64,000 nucleotides of DNA from Ciona savignyi (lineage: Eukaryota > Chordata > Ascidiacea > Phlebobranchia > Cionidae): positions 1,533,663-1,597,662 of the forward strand of contig CH003381.1 in NCBI GenBank assembly GCA_000149265.1, given 5' to 3'. The notes beneath the pieces are model-generated. The model had not been told where the DNA came from, did not search any database, and worked only from the letters and a program-made list of their open reading frames with translations. Both the position numbers and the translations under genes were made by a program. Shown here piece after piece: positions 1 to 10,976 of the stretch. How positions within the stretch are numbered: the stretch's first letter is position 1; every line of letters begins with the position of its first letter.

Positions 1-669
1 AATCTCCAAATCAAGTTAAAACTTTAAGAATTGTTACCTAACATGACTCACTTATGTAAAAACAGAAACTTGTCTACCAAACCCAGGGGAATTCCCTGAA
101 AGTATGAAAAACTACAATCGGGCCGTTTCGGAAATTTAGCTTTATTTCACTACAGTGCTTGAAAAGAAGCTATAATTTAAAACATTTGTGGTGAAATGTT
201 CGTAAATTTAAAACATTTATTCTTTATTTAACTAAACGTGGAAAATAAGTTTGGCATGTTAACTATGGGACCCATCCGTTTATGCTTGCAGAAACAAAGT
301 ACATACTCGGTGTATAAAATACCAATTGTGGTTAGGGACCCTGTAGCATGTATATATGGCATACAACATGTGATTTACAAATAGTGGTGGTTAAACACGT
401 GGTTGACACTCTCTAGTAAATCTACATGAGTTTTAACCTGTAGCATGGTGGTAGAAGGAGGGGGGGTGTGTGTGGATTTGAAACTTGTAGTGGTGTGGGA
501 TTAAATGCTTGGGGAACTTTTAATACCATGTTATAGAATACTCATATCACTGTGATAGGAATAGCATAGGTAAGAAAACAAGTGGTAACAGCATATTTGT
601 CTGAATATCATTCACCAACAGTCCTGTTACCTTGGGTGTTGTAGTGTGATGTACAGAGATGTGCTAAAC

Positions 670-1534
670 CAGGGATGTCCAACCTTTTATTGTAATGGGC
701 CGCATTGTCACTTGAAATAATTCAATGGGCCGCAGAACCTATTAAATTTTAATAAAAATGGCAGGGTTTAAATTAATGGTTTTGAAAGGATTTGTGAAAT
801 GTGTTGGTAAGGAGAAAATAGTTTTAGCGCGTAAGCGCTCAAAACATGTTTGGTTATGATAAATTGCCTTAAACAACCAGAAAGATTTTTATTACATAAA
901 GCAGACAGTAGGCCCTACCGTTTATTAGTAGTATGATAATTTGCAATAAGCGTAAATTCAAAAGGGGTGTGTCGCATGTCGCCAATCATAAATAAAGGAA
1001 TCGAGGTATATGAACGCATAATGGCCATTGTTGCGTTGTGATAGAAATGCTTATTATACGCCAATAATGCAAAGGAAAGGTAAATAAATAATGTTAGGTT
1101 AAAGGCAAACGATGTTATATTACCGTGTTGAGAATTTATTATTGAAAGTGCGCGAAATCAGTACCGGTAATTTATATTTTCGCGATTTTGTTAAGTTTTG
1201 TAATTCGCGAACTTTAGAAAACGGTTCGCGAATAGCGATTCGCGATCCCTCAAATTCCAACCCTGAATGGGTACATAAAGAAACAATTAAAAGCCATTAA
1301 TTCCACTTTTGAAAATAGGAACAAATAACACACGCATAGAAAGAAACAAAAACTTTTTCCCACAATACAAAGTCAATGGGATAGGTGTTTGTCGTCAGTA
1401 TGTTTCTTTCTGCAATTTTGATTCTTAATGCTCCCCTAAAAGCTGACTGATACATTTTAATTAGGCTAAGATTTAAAGTTCAAAATACTACTTGGAGTCC
1501 AAATGACTAGCGGGCCGCAGGTTGGACATCCCTG
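670..1534. mobile_element. hAT-like non-autonomous DNA transposon (host of a nested element)
   Basis: The ends are inverted repeats: CAGGGATGTCCAACC at 670 and GGTTGGACATCCCTG ending at 1534. They are flanked by an exact 8-bp target duplication, TGCTAAAC, at 662-669 and 1535-1542. The 8-bp duplication and CAG...CTG ends are typical of hAT elements. No transposase is present. A second element is inserted at 762-1265, so the original element was about 360 bp. A shorter relative lies at 32337-32596. Confidence 0.88.
762..1265. mobile_element. Nested TIR element with 5-bp target duplication
   Basis: This element is inserted inside the 670-1534 element. It starts CAGGGTTTAAATTAATGG and ends with the near-inverted ATTCCAACCCTG. 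It is flanked by AATGG at 757-761 and 1266-1270. The interior is rich in TTCGCGAA-type motifs and is clearly related to the element at 23088-23693, which also has a 5-bp flank repeat. No coding capacity is seen; the 62-codon reading frame inside is incidental. Confidence 0.75.
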
Positions 1535-2442
1535 TGCTAAACAAATCATTGCTTCAGTTGCCCTTGTCACTGATAGACAAGAGTTTTTTAATTCTGCATC
1601 TTTTCAAATAAGGGTCTTGCGCAATCCCACCACCCGGGCATCAATCTTAGATTTCATCTGTTTGGTTTTTATGTTTGCAGACATGATAAACTTAAAAACT
1701 TAAAAATTAAAGAAATATTTAAAAATCACTCAACTGTAGATTAATGTATATTCTTTGTGATCTTTTTATGGCTCAACTTTATAATTGTTTGAATAAAACA
1801 ATTGTTTTTTTTTATACTGTGATACAAGTATAACTTCTGTGCTAATGTAAGCTCCATGCTTTTATTTAGTTTCAAAATCAATTTGGCTTATAAGCGTCCT
1901 TTTTTATTTACATAGAAAATCAATTTGAATTAGCAACTGATGAGACCCATTTTTAGTGATATTGATTTTACATACAATTAAAGCTGGATTTTGACTAAAG
2001 TAACTCGTGCATGTGTATTAATTATACCGGAGGGTGAGATAACAAAAGGTGTTGCAACAACATAGTTTCATTACAATGCTGTGTGTCTGCATTTAGATAG
2101 CTAGGGCTGTTATATCTTGTTTGATAGTTGATATTGCTTTAAATTATGAAACCGCTGGAGCTTTGCAATGTCTGGTTAGTGACTTGTCGAAGGACACACC
2201 ACACACAACAGTGGTTAGAATTGGGTTGAAATCTGGGTCTTTCATATGCCTAAACCTTCATGTGGATGTATTAGATTTGAAATTATTGCTTGATGACACC
2301 TGAAGTTGACGTTTGCTATTTTTGGTGAAGTACTATGTTTCAAAATCCTAAATTCTACATAATAGTAACTTCCATCCTAAAGAGCCATCGGCCGATGTTT
2401 AATGCGAATTTTTGCTCAATTTATTTTTTTGTATTCCTGCAG

Positions 2443-4935
2443 ACGATAAGGAGATAAAGGAGAGAGATGATATCAGAAAGGAGAGACACCATGAGAGACA
2501 ACGTCAACGTAATATTGAGCGAGCTGCTCCTGACAAGAGGTTGGTTGCTCAAAGTTAGATTTAGCTTTCCCAAAGATGTGACAAATATATTTTCAGCATA
2601 GTGGCCGGGGTTATAGAGTTGTCTTTGCAAAAAGCCGAAATCCTACTTAACATATTGTGACATTCACATTCCCTTTTAGTGTGTTGGGCACATCGGAATA
2701 TAATTTGTACGTTTTTGATGGCTGGTGGGGAATGTCGGTTTCTAAACATGGAAACCGGTTTCTATATAGTTTTATTATAAAATAATGGTTTTTCACTGGA
2801 AGCCTGAGGCTGCAACCACACATACTTTCCAGGCCAGCGACACGTGTTCGTTTCTTATAAGCTTGCGAGTACTCGTATTATAAGAAAATAACACCGCAGC
2901 GATACATTTATCCGGCATTACCAGTTTGTCGAAGGTTCTGGTTACAGAACAACAGAGCAACCACTGCACACTTTTTCCCGAAACCATGATTTATTTTACC
3001 TGGTATTGTAATAATTCTGCGAGACTCTCGGGAACCATTTAAATCTCCGAATTGTAGTCTTGATCAACAGCAAGTTTTTTTTGGAATATCCTGTAAAAAA
3101 AAAAGTTTTTCAATGCGTGTCGTTGAGCCTCTTTTTGATCCGTTCCTCTTCCAGGAATCGATTGAGGGAAGAGCGGGACATCAGTGAGAAGGTGGCTCTC
3201 GGACTGCCCAACACACGACAAGGGCAAGAGGTCCAGTTTGATCAGCGACTCTTCAATAAAACCAAGGTCCGTGGAATTTTGTTTTTATATGTATTGCCGC
3301 TGATTGTGGGCAATAGTGTCATATTGCTTGTGAATTAATTTATAAATATATATACCCAAAATTAAAACCCTAAAATAACCTCTTACAAATCCTTAACATA
3401 CAAATTACCATTTAAATCCACTAAATAATCAAAATATAGAATACCTTTTTCCCAAAACCCATTTACCTCATCTAAATACCATTTCCATTATCTAAATACC
3501 ATTTTCCTTATCCAAATACCATTTTCCTCATCCAAATACCATTTTCCTCATCCAAATACCATTTTCCTCATCCAAATACCATTTTCCTTATCTAAATACC
3601 ATTTTCCTTATCTAAATCCGATTTTTATCACCAAACCCCAGGGAATGGACAGTGGGTTCGCAGGAGGTGACGATGAGAGTTACAACGTCTACGACAAAGC
3701 ATGGAGATCTGAGACACAGATCGGCAACAGCATATACAGACCCACCAAGGATAAGGACAAGGAGCTGTATGGGGAGGATGATATCGACAAACTTATCAAG
3801 AGCAATAAGTTAGTGTTGTTGTGTTGTTCTTGCTTCCTTTTTTATTACAGACATACAAAGTTTTTCGTTTGTTTACCTAATTATTGCTACGATTTAAAAA
3901 AAAATTCTAATAAAAAAACAGGGTCGAAAGTTGTTTTTGTACCATACATACACCATCACAGCGCAATTAATGGACATCATACCACCCCTTGATAGATAGA
4001 CATAACCTTGCCCAGTGGTTCCACCCTATCACCCTCCTTCTGTCATAGGTTCGTTCCAGACCGTGGGTTCAAAGGGGCCGACTCTACGCAGCAGAGAGAG
4101 GGTCCAGTGCAATTTGAGAAAGATGAAGATTTGTTCGGACTTAACAAGTTCATGGAACAAGCTAAACAAGTCAGTAGGCTTGTTTGCCCGCAATTGCAAG
4201 CAATCCCCCAGTTTTGTTTTCTTTTATATTATAGCTAAATAGGACAAATTGTTGTCCCTTGGATGAAAAATGACGGTCGTTATAACACGAGCGCGCTCTT
4301 AGTGTTGTCTGCTTGCAGTCGAATTACCCAGTGAAATTTGTTCTGTATTGGGTATGACAATTTTTAACTGCCGATTAAATCCACTGATTGAAGTAGTCCG
4401 TGTAATTCGCTGGAACTACGTAGTAGGGCGTCAAGTTAAGGATTACGAATCAATCCAAAAACCTGTGGTATGACTGTCGTTGTCGGTACCTTGAATGTCT
4501 TGGACATTGGCCATTTTTATCTCGCCAAGGCAACTAACCAAAAAGGGATGTCACTTTGGATTTTTCATTACTTAAAGTTAAGCTGGGATCTGCAATGTAA
4601 GACAACCCATAATTTGGTTTAAACGTTGTGGGTTCGTACCTCTCCGTACACTAGCGCAAAGTCTAGCAAATGCTTCTTCCAACCTTACTAACATTGGGGA
4701 ATCACCACCATTGTTTCTCGGCAAAACACTTACTTAAACAATATGCCCTTTAAGTCACCTTACCTCAGATCCCGCGCATAGAGACCAATTTATTTGGTTG
4801 AACGCCTTCTGAATCTGCCACAAATTTTTATTATTCTTACAACTGTTCGTATTCTAGGCTCGAAAACGTCCTACTGAATCGGGGAGTAAATCGAAATCGG
4901 ATCACGATAAAAAGCGTAGCAGAAAAGGGGAGTGA
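2443..4935 (+). CDS. SNW1: SNW domain-containing protein 1 (SKIP), C-terminal part
   Basis: The last five exons are 2443-2539, 3155-3266, 3642-3808, 4049-4169 and 4858-4935, with phases matching at every junction. They encode about 191 residues. The order is a highly charged E/K/R stretch, then a segment containing RDISEKVALG, the motif YNVYDKAW, SIYRPTKD, then RFVPDRGF-like and GPVQFEKDEDLFGLNKFMEQAK motifs, and a basic tail ending KKRSRKGE. These match the conserved C-terminal half of SNW1/SKIP, a nuclear spliceosome component and transcription co-regulator (CWC/Prp45 family, normally about 530 residues). The N-terminal SNW domain lies outside the window. A candidate AATAAA lies at 5187-5192. 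Recognition rests on several consecutive family motifs and is firm. Confidence 0.95.
3461..3620 (+). repeat. 20-bp minisatellite in an SNW1 intron
   Basis: There are about eight tandem copies of a 20-bp unit like CCAAATACCATTTTCCTCAT, with CTCA/CTTA and TCC/TCT variants. The array ends only about 20 bp before the acceptor of the exon at 3642, so it makes up most of the pyrimidine-rich region upstream of that splice site. Confidence 0.9.
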
Positions 4936-6566
4936 AATCGCTTCCAGAACAGCTGGCTCTTCACTGCAATTTAATGATGCATTAGCGCTCTCTAGCGGTT
5001 GGTGACGAAAAGTCTATGTTGGCGAAATCGTTAAAGCTTATTTTGTACAAAATGCTGTTTAATTGATCCACATTATGTCTGCTGATACACAAATTTAATG
5101 TTCGATTTTTTGGGAATTTCTGTGCTGGCCTAACAACTTGTGTTTTAGTGTTCGTGTAATACCAATCAAAATTGTTTCTTCGTGAAAATAAAACAGTAAG
5201 ACATAGAATTAGTGGTTCGATTTGGAGGGAATTGCTGAAAAGGAAGATCATCTTATACTTTAACTAAAGAATACTTACTTAACGATCACCCGTAGGACAA
5301 GTTTCCTGTGTTTACCGGGAAGAAGATAAACTTAAGTTACCATCACCAAAAGAAAGGTTGCGGTAACGAAACCCGCTAACGATTGTTTGTGTAAATCTCT
5401 GCCCAAGGCATTTATAAGATAGCATTGCGCCCACAAAATGAATATTAATCTTTAAAAACAACTGCTATACAAATATTTGCCAACCATACACTTTCCCCAA
5501 CTGAACACTCTTTAAACGAATGCCCATGTTATCAAAACTATCGTTTTCCTACCCGCTCTATTAAACAAGAACAATATCGAATTAAAGAAATTATTTTTTG
5601 GTAAACTTTTAAAACCTTCGGTCTCGATACTGCTTAGCACAGACAGGTTTGTTGGTGACGCTTGTTATTTCTGAATAATGAGATCTACCGAAATTTCCTT
5701 GAAATACGCCTTCAATCGCTACGTCTAGCGCGCGGTGTATTCTTTGATATAAGCCTAATTAGGTAATCATTTAAATTAAATCCAATATAGATCAAATTTG
5801 CCATTCGGTGATGGTTACAACTATTTTTAATATTTCCACATTAATTTACCAAGTATTTGGTTATTGCATTCTTCAAATATACTTAAAACTCCGCCTGAGT
5901 AATACATGGTAATTATTAATGGAGTAATTACTACTTAAGATACTCGAAGCTCTCAAAGTGGAAATTGACATAAACAAGGTATGTTACTTAAAATATTGCT
6001 ATTTTGTATTTTTTCCAAACATCAGGTTGTGTTTTTAGCAAGCAAAAACCCCACAAACCACAAGCTAGCCCTAGAGCTAGGAAAGTTAACGGGCCACCAA
6101 CTAACACAAAGGCGTGTACTGATCCTTGGAAGTAGTTATGGTATATTAGACACCTGAGTTCCTCTGACAATCCATATTAATTGGCTAATTTCTAACTCTT
6201 TGTGGGTTTGGTTAATCAACGCTAAACATAGTGTTGGCCATTCTAGGCTATATGGTTTTGAGTTACGCCCATTTATAAGGCTGATATTTATTCTGATAAC
6301 GAGAAAAACTAATTAGGGGTTTGAGCGGCGGCTCCTTCCGGAACTTAGATGAATCATTTGTACTCCAGTGCTTGAAGTAACTGAGGAATTATTCAGGATT
6401 TTTGTTATTTAGGAACATGTCTCTGTAAAAAAATGTTGTCATGGTCCAATTAGTTGCAGTGTTGCACATAATTGTATTATTTTTTGTAAAGCTACTGGAT
6501 TCCATTGGGTTGTAGCAATGTAATTCAAGTGGCTCTAGAGTGTTTGGCATCTTTAGTGGAAACGAG
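4936..6566. other. Intergenic region
   Basis: This is the SNW1 3' UTR followed by AT-rich intergenic DNA. Short open frames on both strands show no family motifs or splice structure. The promoter of the next gene should lie in the right part, but no clear TATA or initiator could be picked out. Confidence 0.5.
5187..5192 (+). terminator. Candidate poly(A) signal of SNW1
   Basis: AATAAA lies 252 nt past the SNW1 stop codon. It is the first perfect hexamer noticed downstream. The assignment is by position only. Confidence 0.45.
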
Positions 6567-9500
6567 ATGTCTGCTCGTGAAGAATACAAACTGGTACAGC
6601 AATCAGAGGCTGATCAAGTACGTTCCGTCAATTTAAGTTATATGAAGTTGTCTTTTAAGTTATATTTCCCAATGGGTGTGACGTCACAGTTTAATGTCAC
6701 GGAAATGAACATAGCAGTGTGGCTTGAATTGTGCTTAAACTGCTCTTAAATTAGACTTCGGTTTTTATCATCATCGATTTTTTCTACATTACCGAGTCGC
6801 TCCTTTTAATCTGAAATACAAAGTATTCTAATTTCCTCCAATATTCGCAATGCGAGAAAAGGAAACGAAACGAACATTGGCAAACTTCGCTGACGTAACC
6901 TCCTATTCCAGACGACCAATGGAATTCGGATATTAATTAAAGAAGAAAAAGGAAGAAATGTCTTAGTCATCCAACACACACTTTATACATAAAGCCTTTG
7001 CTAGTTGTTCGTTTTCCATTCCTTGCAGCAATTCGGTAACATCATGTTCTCAAAGGTTGTTTTGATTATGATCGTGAGTTTTGCGACTTTAGGCATGCCC
7101 ATTGAAGGTAAATAGCAGTTGGTTGTGGATTATAAATTTGTTTGATAGATGCAATAAAATGGTGTTTTTTTAAATCAAAACAGCATATCTTTTTGTAGCC
7201 TAAACAACCAATTAAAATTGCTTCGATAATCATTCTCCGACCGCTGGGTTAGTGCTGCAATATCTTGAAGACTACCAACCGAAAGATTGTGGTTTCGAAA
7301 CCAGAACCCATCTAGTTGTTCGTGATTAAGTCTAGGTACTTAGTAGTGGTTAATTAAACCAAGTGGTCCAAATGGGTTGTACTACAGAATGTATCCAATA
7401 CATTAAACAGAACGCAACAGTTTCAGTAACCTGATTCTACACGTATAACAAAATGCAATAGATTCATTCGTGATTTTGAATGTATAATATGCCACTCAGC
7501 ACAAATATATATTCCACTTTTCTGGTTCAACTGGCTGCCATTTGTGGCTAAATTTTCTCGCGCATGGTAAAAACCACAGCAGTCATTTTTCTGCAGTTAC
7601 GATAATGAAATCTTATGTTTCCAGTCGTTGATTCTTCGGTCGGTTTGGAACTTGAACAATTCGTGCAAGAACTAGAGACCAAGCTTAGAAACGTCACGGA
7701 GATTGCATCACCACATATTACGTCACTGCCGCCCGTGACACAGTGGTCTGTGCGGCCACAACCAACTGCTGCCACAACGAAGCCAACGACCACCCCGAAA
7801 GTGACTACGAAAACACCCATAAGAAGAAAACCCAAACCGGTATGATTTTCTCCTTCCTTATTTCTGATGAGGTACACTGACAAAATTATTTATCATCAAG
7901 CATTACCAAAATAAAGAAACGTTGTGGTGCCTTTAGTAGAAATCTCAAATCAAAAGAAAAAATTAGGGGGTTAAAATTTAAGAAATGAGGACAAATGGAA
8001 ACTGCACAATTACATTAGAGTAGGGTTAACACTCACAAGGATATATCTTACTTTCGCTGTTTAGATTGGGAGTGGGGTCAGGGTTAAAGTAAGTTTAACT
8101 TTTTGTTTTGGCAGTTATACCGTCAATTGCATTTCTTAAATGTTGCCTCGATTGTCCCGTTTTGTTAGACCACATTTTTAGTAGAACGATTTTTAAGGAT
8201 AAGGAATAAGTTTAATACTTAGTTTGAACAGATAGAGGAAACAGGAGTTGCATGATGTAGCTTATGACTTTTGTAAATACATTGTTTGCCCTGCGCGGCC
8301 ATAATCACGATTCAACGTGTGTTACAGTGATTTATCTTTCACGGTACTTCCCCACACGCAAAATTTGCAATTTCATGCATTATACATGATTACGTATACG
8401 TAATGAAAATATTTCTGTCTCACGATCATCTGCTAATTACCGTGCTTTCCATTTCAGATATTTATTCGGTGTCCTTTCTACTGCAATGGCTTCAACTATA
8501 GGACCCGAACATATTACAAAATCTGTTTCGCGTACCGTCGACCAAGTAAGTTAGTTTTAAATAAGAAATGCTACGGTTTCCGTGAGCTATATTTATATAC
8601 TTTATATTTTAATTACGTGTTTTGATGATTGTCGCTTTGCCGTATTTTCCTGTTTATATGCCGTGGTTGTTACTGCTGTTATTTAACACTAGAGCAAATA
8701 GCAAATCAATTAAAAAATAAGGTGGTAAAGTACCTCGTGCCCGCGGTCGCCAAAGCTTTTAAACCGTGTGGTTAAAGTGGTCCTGGTTTTAACGAAAAAC
8801 TATAGGGCGGGTAACTTCTGTATGCTTATACAAGGTTATACCTGTTGTGTGGGTGGGGGTTGCATTTCAGCCCGACCATCGAGAGTTCCGTTTCTAACCC
8901 TTTTCCCTTTTATCTTCGCACAAAACCTTATCCTGTTCCTGTAGTTTTACCTGGCATATTAGACTGTATACCAACATGTCTCCTTATTTCAGTGGCTTGT
9001 ATGTTCTGCCGATACGAATACCGGTGCGGTCGATCTGCCTTTTTCTAATTCGCAACGCCATCGCAAGCTGGGAAAGCACCGAGTCGGGAATCACCGAATT
9101 TCAGAAGAGTACACAGTTCAAAATATTACCATCCGTATGCCCACTGCCTAAATGCAACATATTATTTGTTTCCACTTCTAATGTATTTTCATATATTGTT
9201 TGCTTTACGGTTGTAAGACTAGTCGCTGAAGAAAATATTACGACGTTTATACTGCTCCACTGCATTGCTAAATGCTTTAAATTAATAAAAACTGCTTTAA
9301 ATGCTTTGCTGTCAATACCGTACACGCGTATTCTCCCTTGTTGGCGTGTTCATTTTCCCTCTTAAAACAAACCCATAGTAGAACATGTTACATGCGTCTG
9401 ATGCTTATTTAAACAATATAAATTAGGTATTGTGTGACACTATGGATAACATAGCCCGTTAAAATAGATTAGCCAATTATTTGAATTATGTATTATTTAT

Positions 9501-9736
9501 TTTTATTTTTAGTTTTTCGTTTCGAGTTAAAACAACGATTACATAAAAAAAAAACATTATGTGAATAATAACATCTTGTAAGCAATAAAAATAAAAATAA
9601 AGATGAATGTGTCGGTAAAGTAAGAACAACATGGCCACTTGTTTGCTTTTATGCAGAGGCCTCGAAAAAGAAAAGCAAAAAGCAGCAGGTATACATTTTT
9701 GCGAATGAGTCACGTTTGACAGTTGCATTTTACTGA
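6567..9736 (+). CDS. Small predicted type II membrane (or secreted) protein, unknown family
   Basis: Five exons (6567-6617, 7029-7107, 7625-7839, 8458-8545, 9657-9736) join in phase to give 513 nt, or 170 residues. In order: a 17-residue polar N-terminus with EEYKLV (a YxxPhi-type sorting motif); a hydrophobic segment, KVVLIMIVSFATLGM (about residues 25-39); a short helical-looking part with one N-glycosylation site (NVT); a Thr/Pro/Lys-rich stalk; a block with three cysteines (RCPFYCNGF...KICF); and a Lys-rich tail, KASKKKSKKQQ. The start was taken at 6567 because exon 1 joins exon 2 in phase. If translation starts at 7044 instead, the hydrophobic segment becomes a cleavable signal peptide. 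I do not recognise the family. Its last exon lies within about 10 bp of the stop of the convergent gene at 9747. Confidence 0.62.
7240..7330 (+). repeat. Degenerate tRNA-like SINE fragment
   Basis: GGGTTAGTGCTGCAA (A-box-like) is followed about 45 bp later by GTGGTTTCGAAACC (B-box-like), in an intron of the small protein gene. It resembles the heads of the window's tRNA-derived SINEs, but it has lost the body and tail. Confidence 0.35.
9496..9501 (-). terminator. Candidate poly(A) signal of the DUF1294 gene
   Basis: TTTATT on the + strand is AATAAA on the - strand, about 250 nt past the stop of the gene at 9747-10109. Use of this site would make its 3' UTR antisense to the last exon (9657-9736) of the + strand neighbour. 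Confidence 0.35.
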
Positions 9737-9746
9737 TGCTTTTGCG

Positions 9747-10109
9747 TTATACGAAGGGAAATGCCACGAGGTAAAGTGCGAGGCAGGAAACTGCTGCGCT
9801 GATCAAGTACGACTCGTGGTACGGGCGCCGTTCGGTCTTGTGGGCAAGCAGACGTGGCATCATGCACCACGCCATGGCGGGAGCGCCACCGAAGATAGTC
9901 AGGAGATGAAACACCACATCGGGAACTCTCGTTTTGGAGTTAAGGTAGCGCAGAGCCTTGTCAATGACGTTTAACCCAATACCAGCAAGGTTCGCGTAAA
10001 TAAAATACTTCAAAAGTGGTAACTTGTCGCCTTTCATATAAATGGCCAGGATCCATGTGCCACAACAAAGCAAACCAGCAGCCTGACAAGCGTAGTATTT
10101 AAATGCCAT
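9747..10109 (-). CDS. DUF1294-type small multi-pass membrane protein, single exon
   Basis: A 120-codon uninterrupted frame on the - strand starts with ATG at 10109. Hydrophobic segments lie at about residues 8-25, 33-50, 64-82 and 98-118. The core carries DK at about residue 50, a basic segment ending RVP, then LLTIFGGAPAM and a following LLAHKT. This resembles the DUF1294 pattern (DK...RIPE...LLGG..GA...HKT) seen mainly in bacterial inner-membrane proteins of similar length. Molecular function is unknown for the family. No intron is evident. The gene is convergent with the + strand gene ending at 9736; the stops are about 10 bp apart and the 3' UTRs probably overlap. Being a real gene is likely from length and composition; the family call is from motif memory and is less certain. 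Confidence 0.7.
   Translation of the reverse strand: MAFKYYACQAAGLLCCGTWILAIYMKGDKLPLLKYFIYANLAGIGLNVIDKALRYLNSKTRVPDVVFHLLTIFGGAPAMAWCMMPRLLAHKTERRPYHESYLISAAVSCLALYLVAFPFV
9999..10004 (+). terminator. Candidate poly(A) signal of the small membrane protein gene
   Basis: AATAAA on the + strand lies 263 nt past the stop at 9736. It lies inside the coding sequence of the convergent DUF1294 gene, so the two transcripts would overlap. Confidence 0.3.
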
Positions 10110-10263
10110 TTTGGGTATTTAGCAAAAATATCTGTAAAGAAATGAATACAAAATATAAGATGTATAACCTGGTGATAACTTTAATAAGAAGTGGACAGCC
10201 TTAGCGAAATTGTCCTGTGATTAAGGTGGTAATGGCAATATAGTTAGATTTAAAGTTGGGCTG

Positions 10264-10450
10264 ATCGGTTGGCATCAAACGGTTGGCATCAATCGGTTGG
10301 CATCAATCGGTTGGCATCAATCGGTTGGCACCAAACGGTTGGCATCAAACGGTTGGCACCAAACGGTTGGCACCAAACGATTGATAATAAATGGTTGGCA
10401 TCAATCGGTTGACACCAAACTGTTGGCATCAATCGGTTGGCACCAAACAA
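10264..10450. repeat. 14-bp minisatellite
   Basis: There are about thirteen tandem copies of a 14-bp unit, CGGTTGGCATCAAT, with T/C and A/T variants. Because 14 is not a multiple of 3, three units make a 42-nt repeat, and both strands read as open frames with 14-residue repeated peptides. These frames are a by-product of the repeat. It lies upstream of the DUF1294 start. Confidence 0.92.
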
Positions 10451-10636
10451 AAAACGAGCGGTTGTGGATTGCGGCATATATAAATGAATATTTCAAACGG
10501 TTGTGCTGCTGTTAAAATATCATGCTTGATTCATCCCAGTTCAGGCAGAGAACTAGAATCGAACCAAACATGACCCCAAATCCATGAATAGTAACAAAAA
10601 TGGATCGTTAAACTATTGAAGGAATATACTTTAAAC

Positions 10637-10968
10637 CAGTGGTTCCCAACCTTTTTTAGTGTCGGGGCCAAATTTCAAATTTTAGAATACGTATGGAGCC
10701 GCATGAAAACACACTGCTTTAAGAAAACAGTGACGTTACAATAGCAGCCTTTTCACTACTGTCTTTGCCTCTAATCTTAACTATGAAGTTAAAACTCTTT
10801 TTCCAGCCTTCAAACTAAGCAAGGGTAAGTTTAGAATACTAATTATATTTTTTTAATATTATTATCAGATTCTAATATTTTTAGGGGATTTTCAAAGGTC
10901 AATGAGAGCCGCAAGAAGGCTAGCTGGGAGCCGCATGCGGCTCTCGGAGCCGCGGTTGGGAATCACTG
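10637..10968. mobile_element. hAT-like MITE (332 bp)
   Basis: Inverted ends CAGTGGTTCCCAACC and GGTTGGGAATCACTG are flanked by an exact 8-bp duplication, CTTTAAAC (10629-10636 and 10969-10976). Subterminal GGAGCCGCATG-type motifs occur near both ends. No coding capacity is seen. Confidence 0.93.
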
Positions 10969-10976
10969 CTTTAAAC

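Larger units (their letters stand above)
1..2442 (+). other. Intron or upstream part of SNW1, no exon seen
   Basis: No exon with convincing coding content was found before the acceptor at 2441-2442, so the 5' part of SNW1, including most of the SNW domain, must lie left of the window. The stretch is AT-rich and holds a nested pair of terminal-inverted-repeat elements (670-1534 and 762-1265). Confidence 0.6.

Noticed and set aside
1112-1300. 62-codon open frame
   Set aside because: It lies within the nested TIR element and its relative at 23088 does not keep it open.
7548-7883. 111-codon open frame on the - strand, hydrophobic
   Set aside because: It is the antisense shadow of the Thr/Pro-rich stalk exon at 7625-7839, whose phase-matched splicing supports the + strand.
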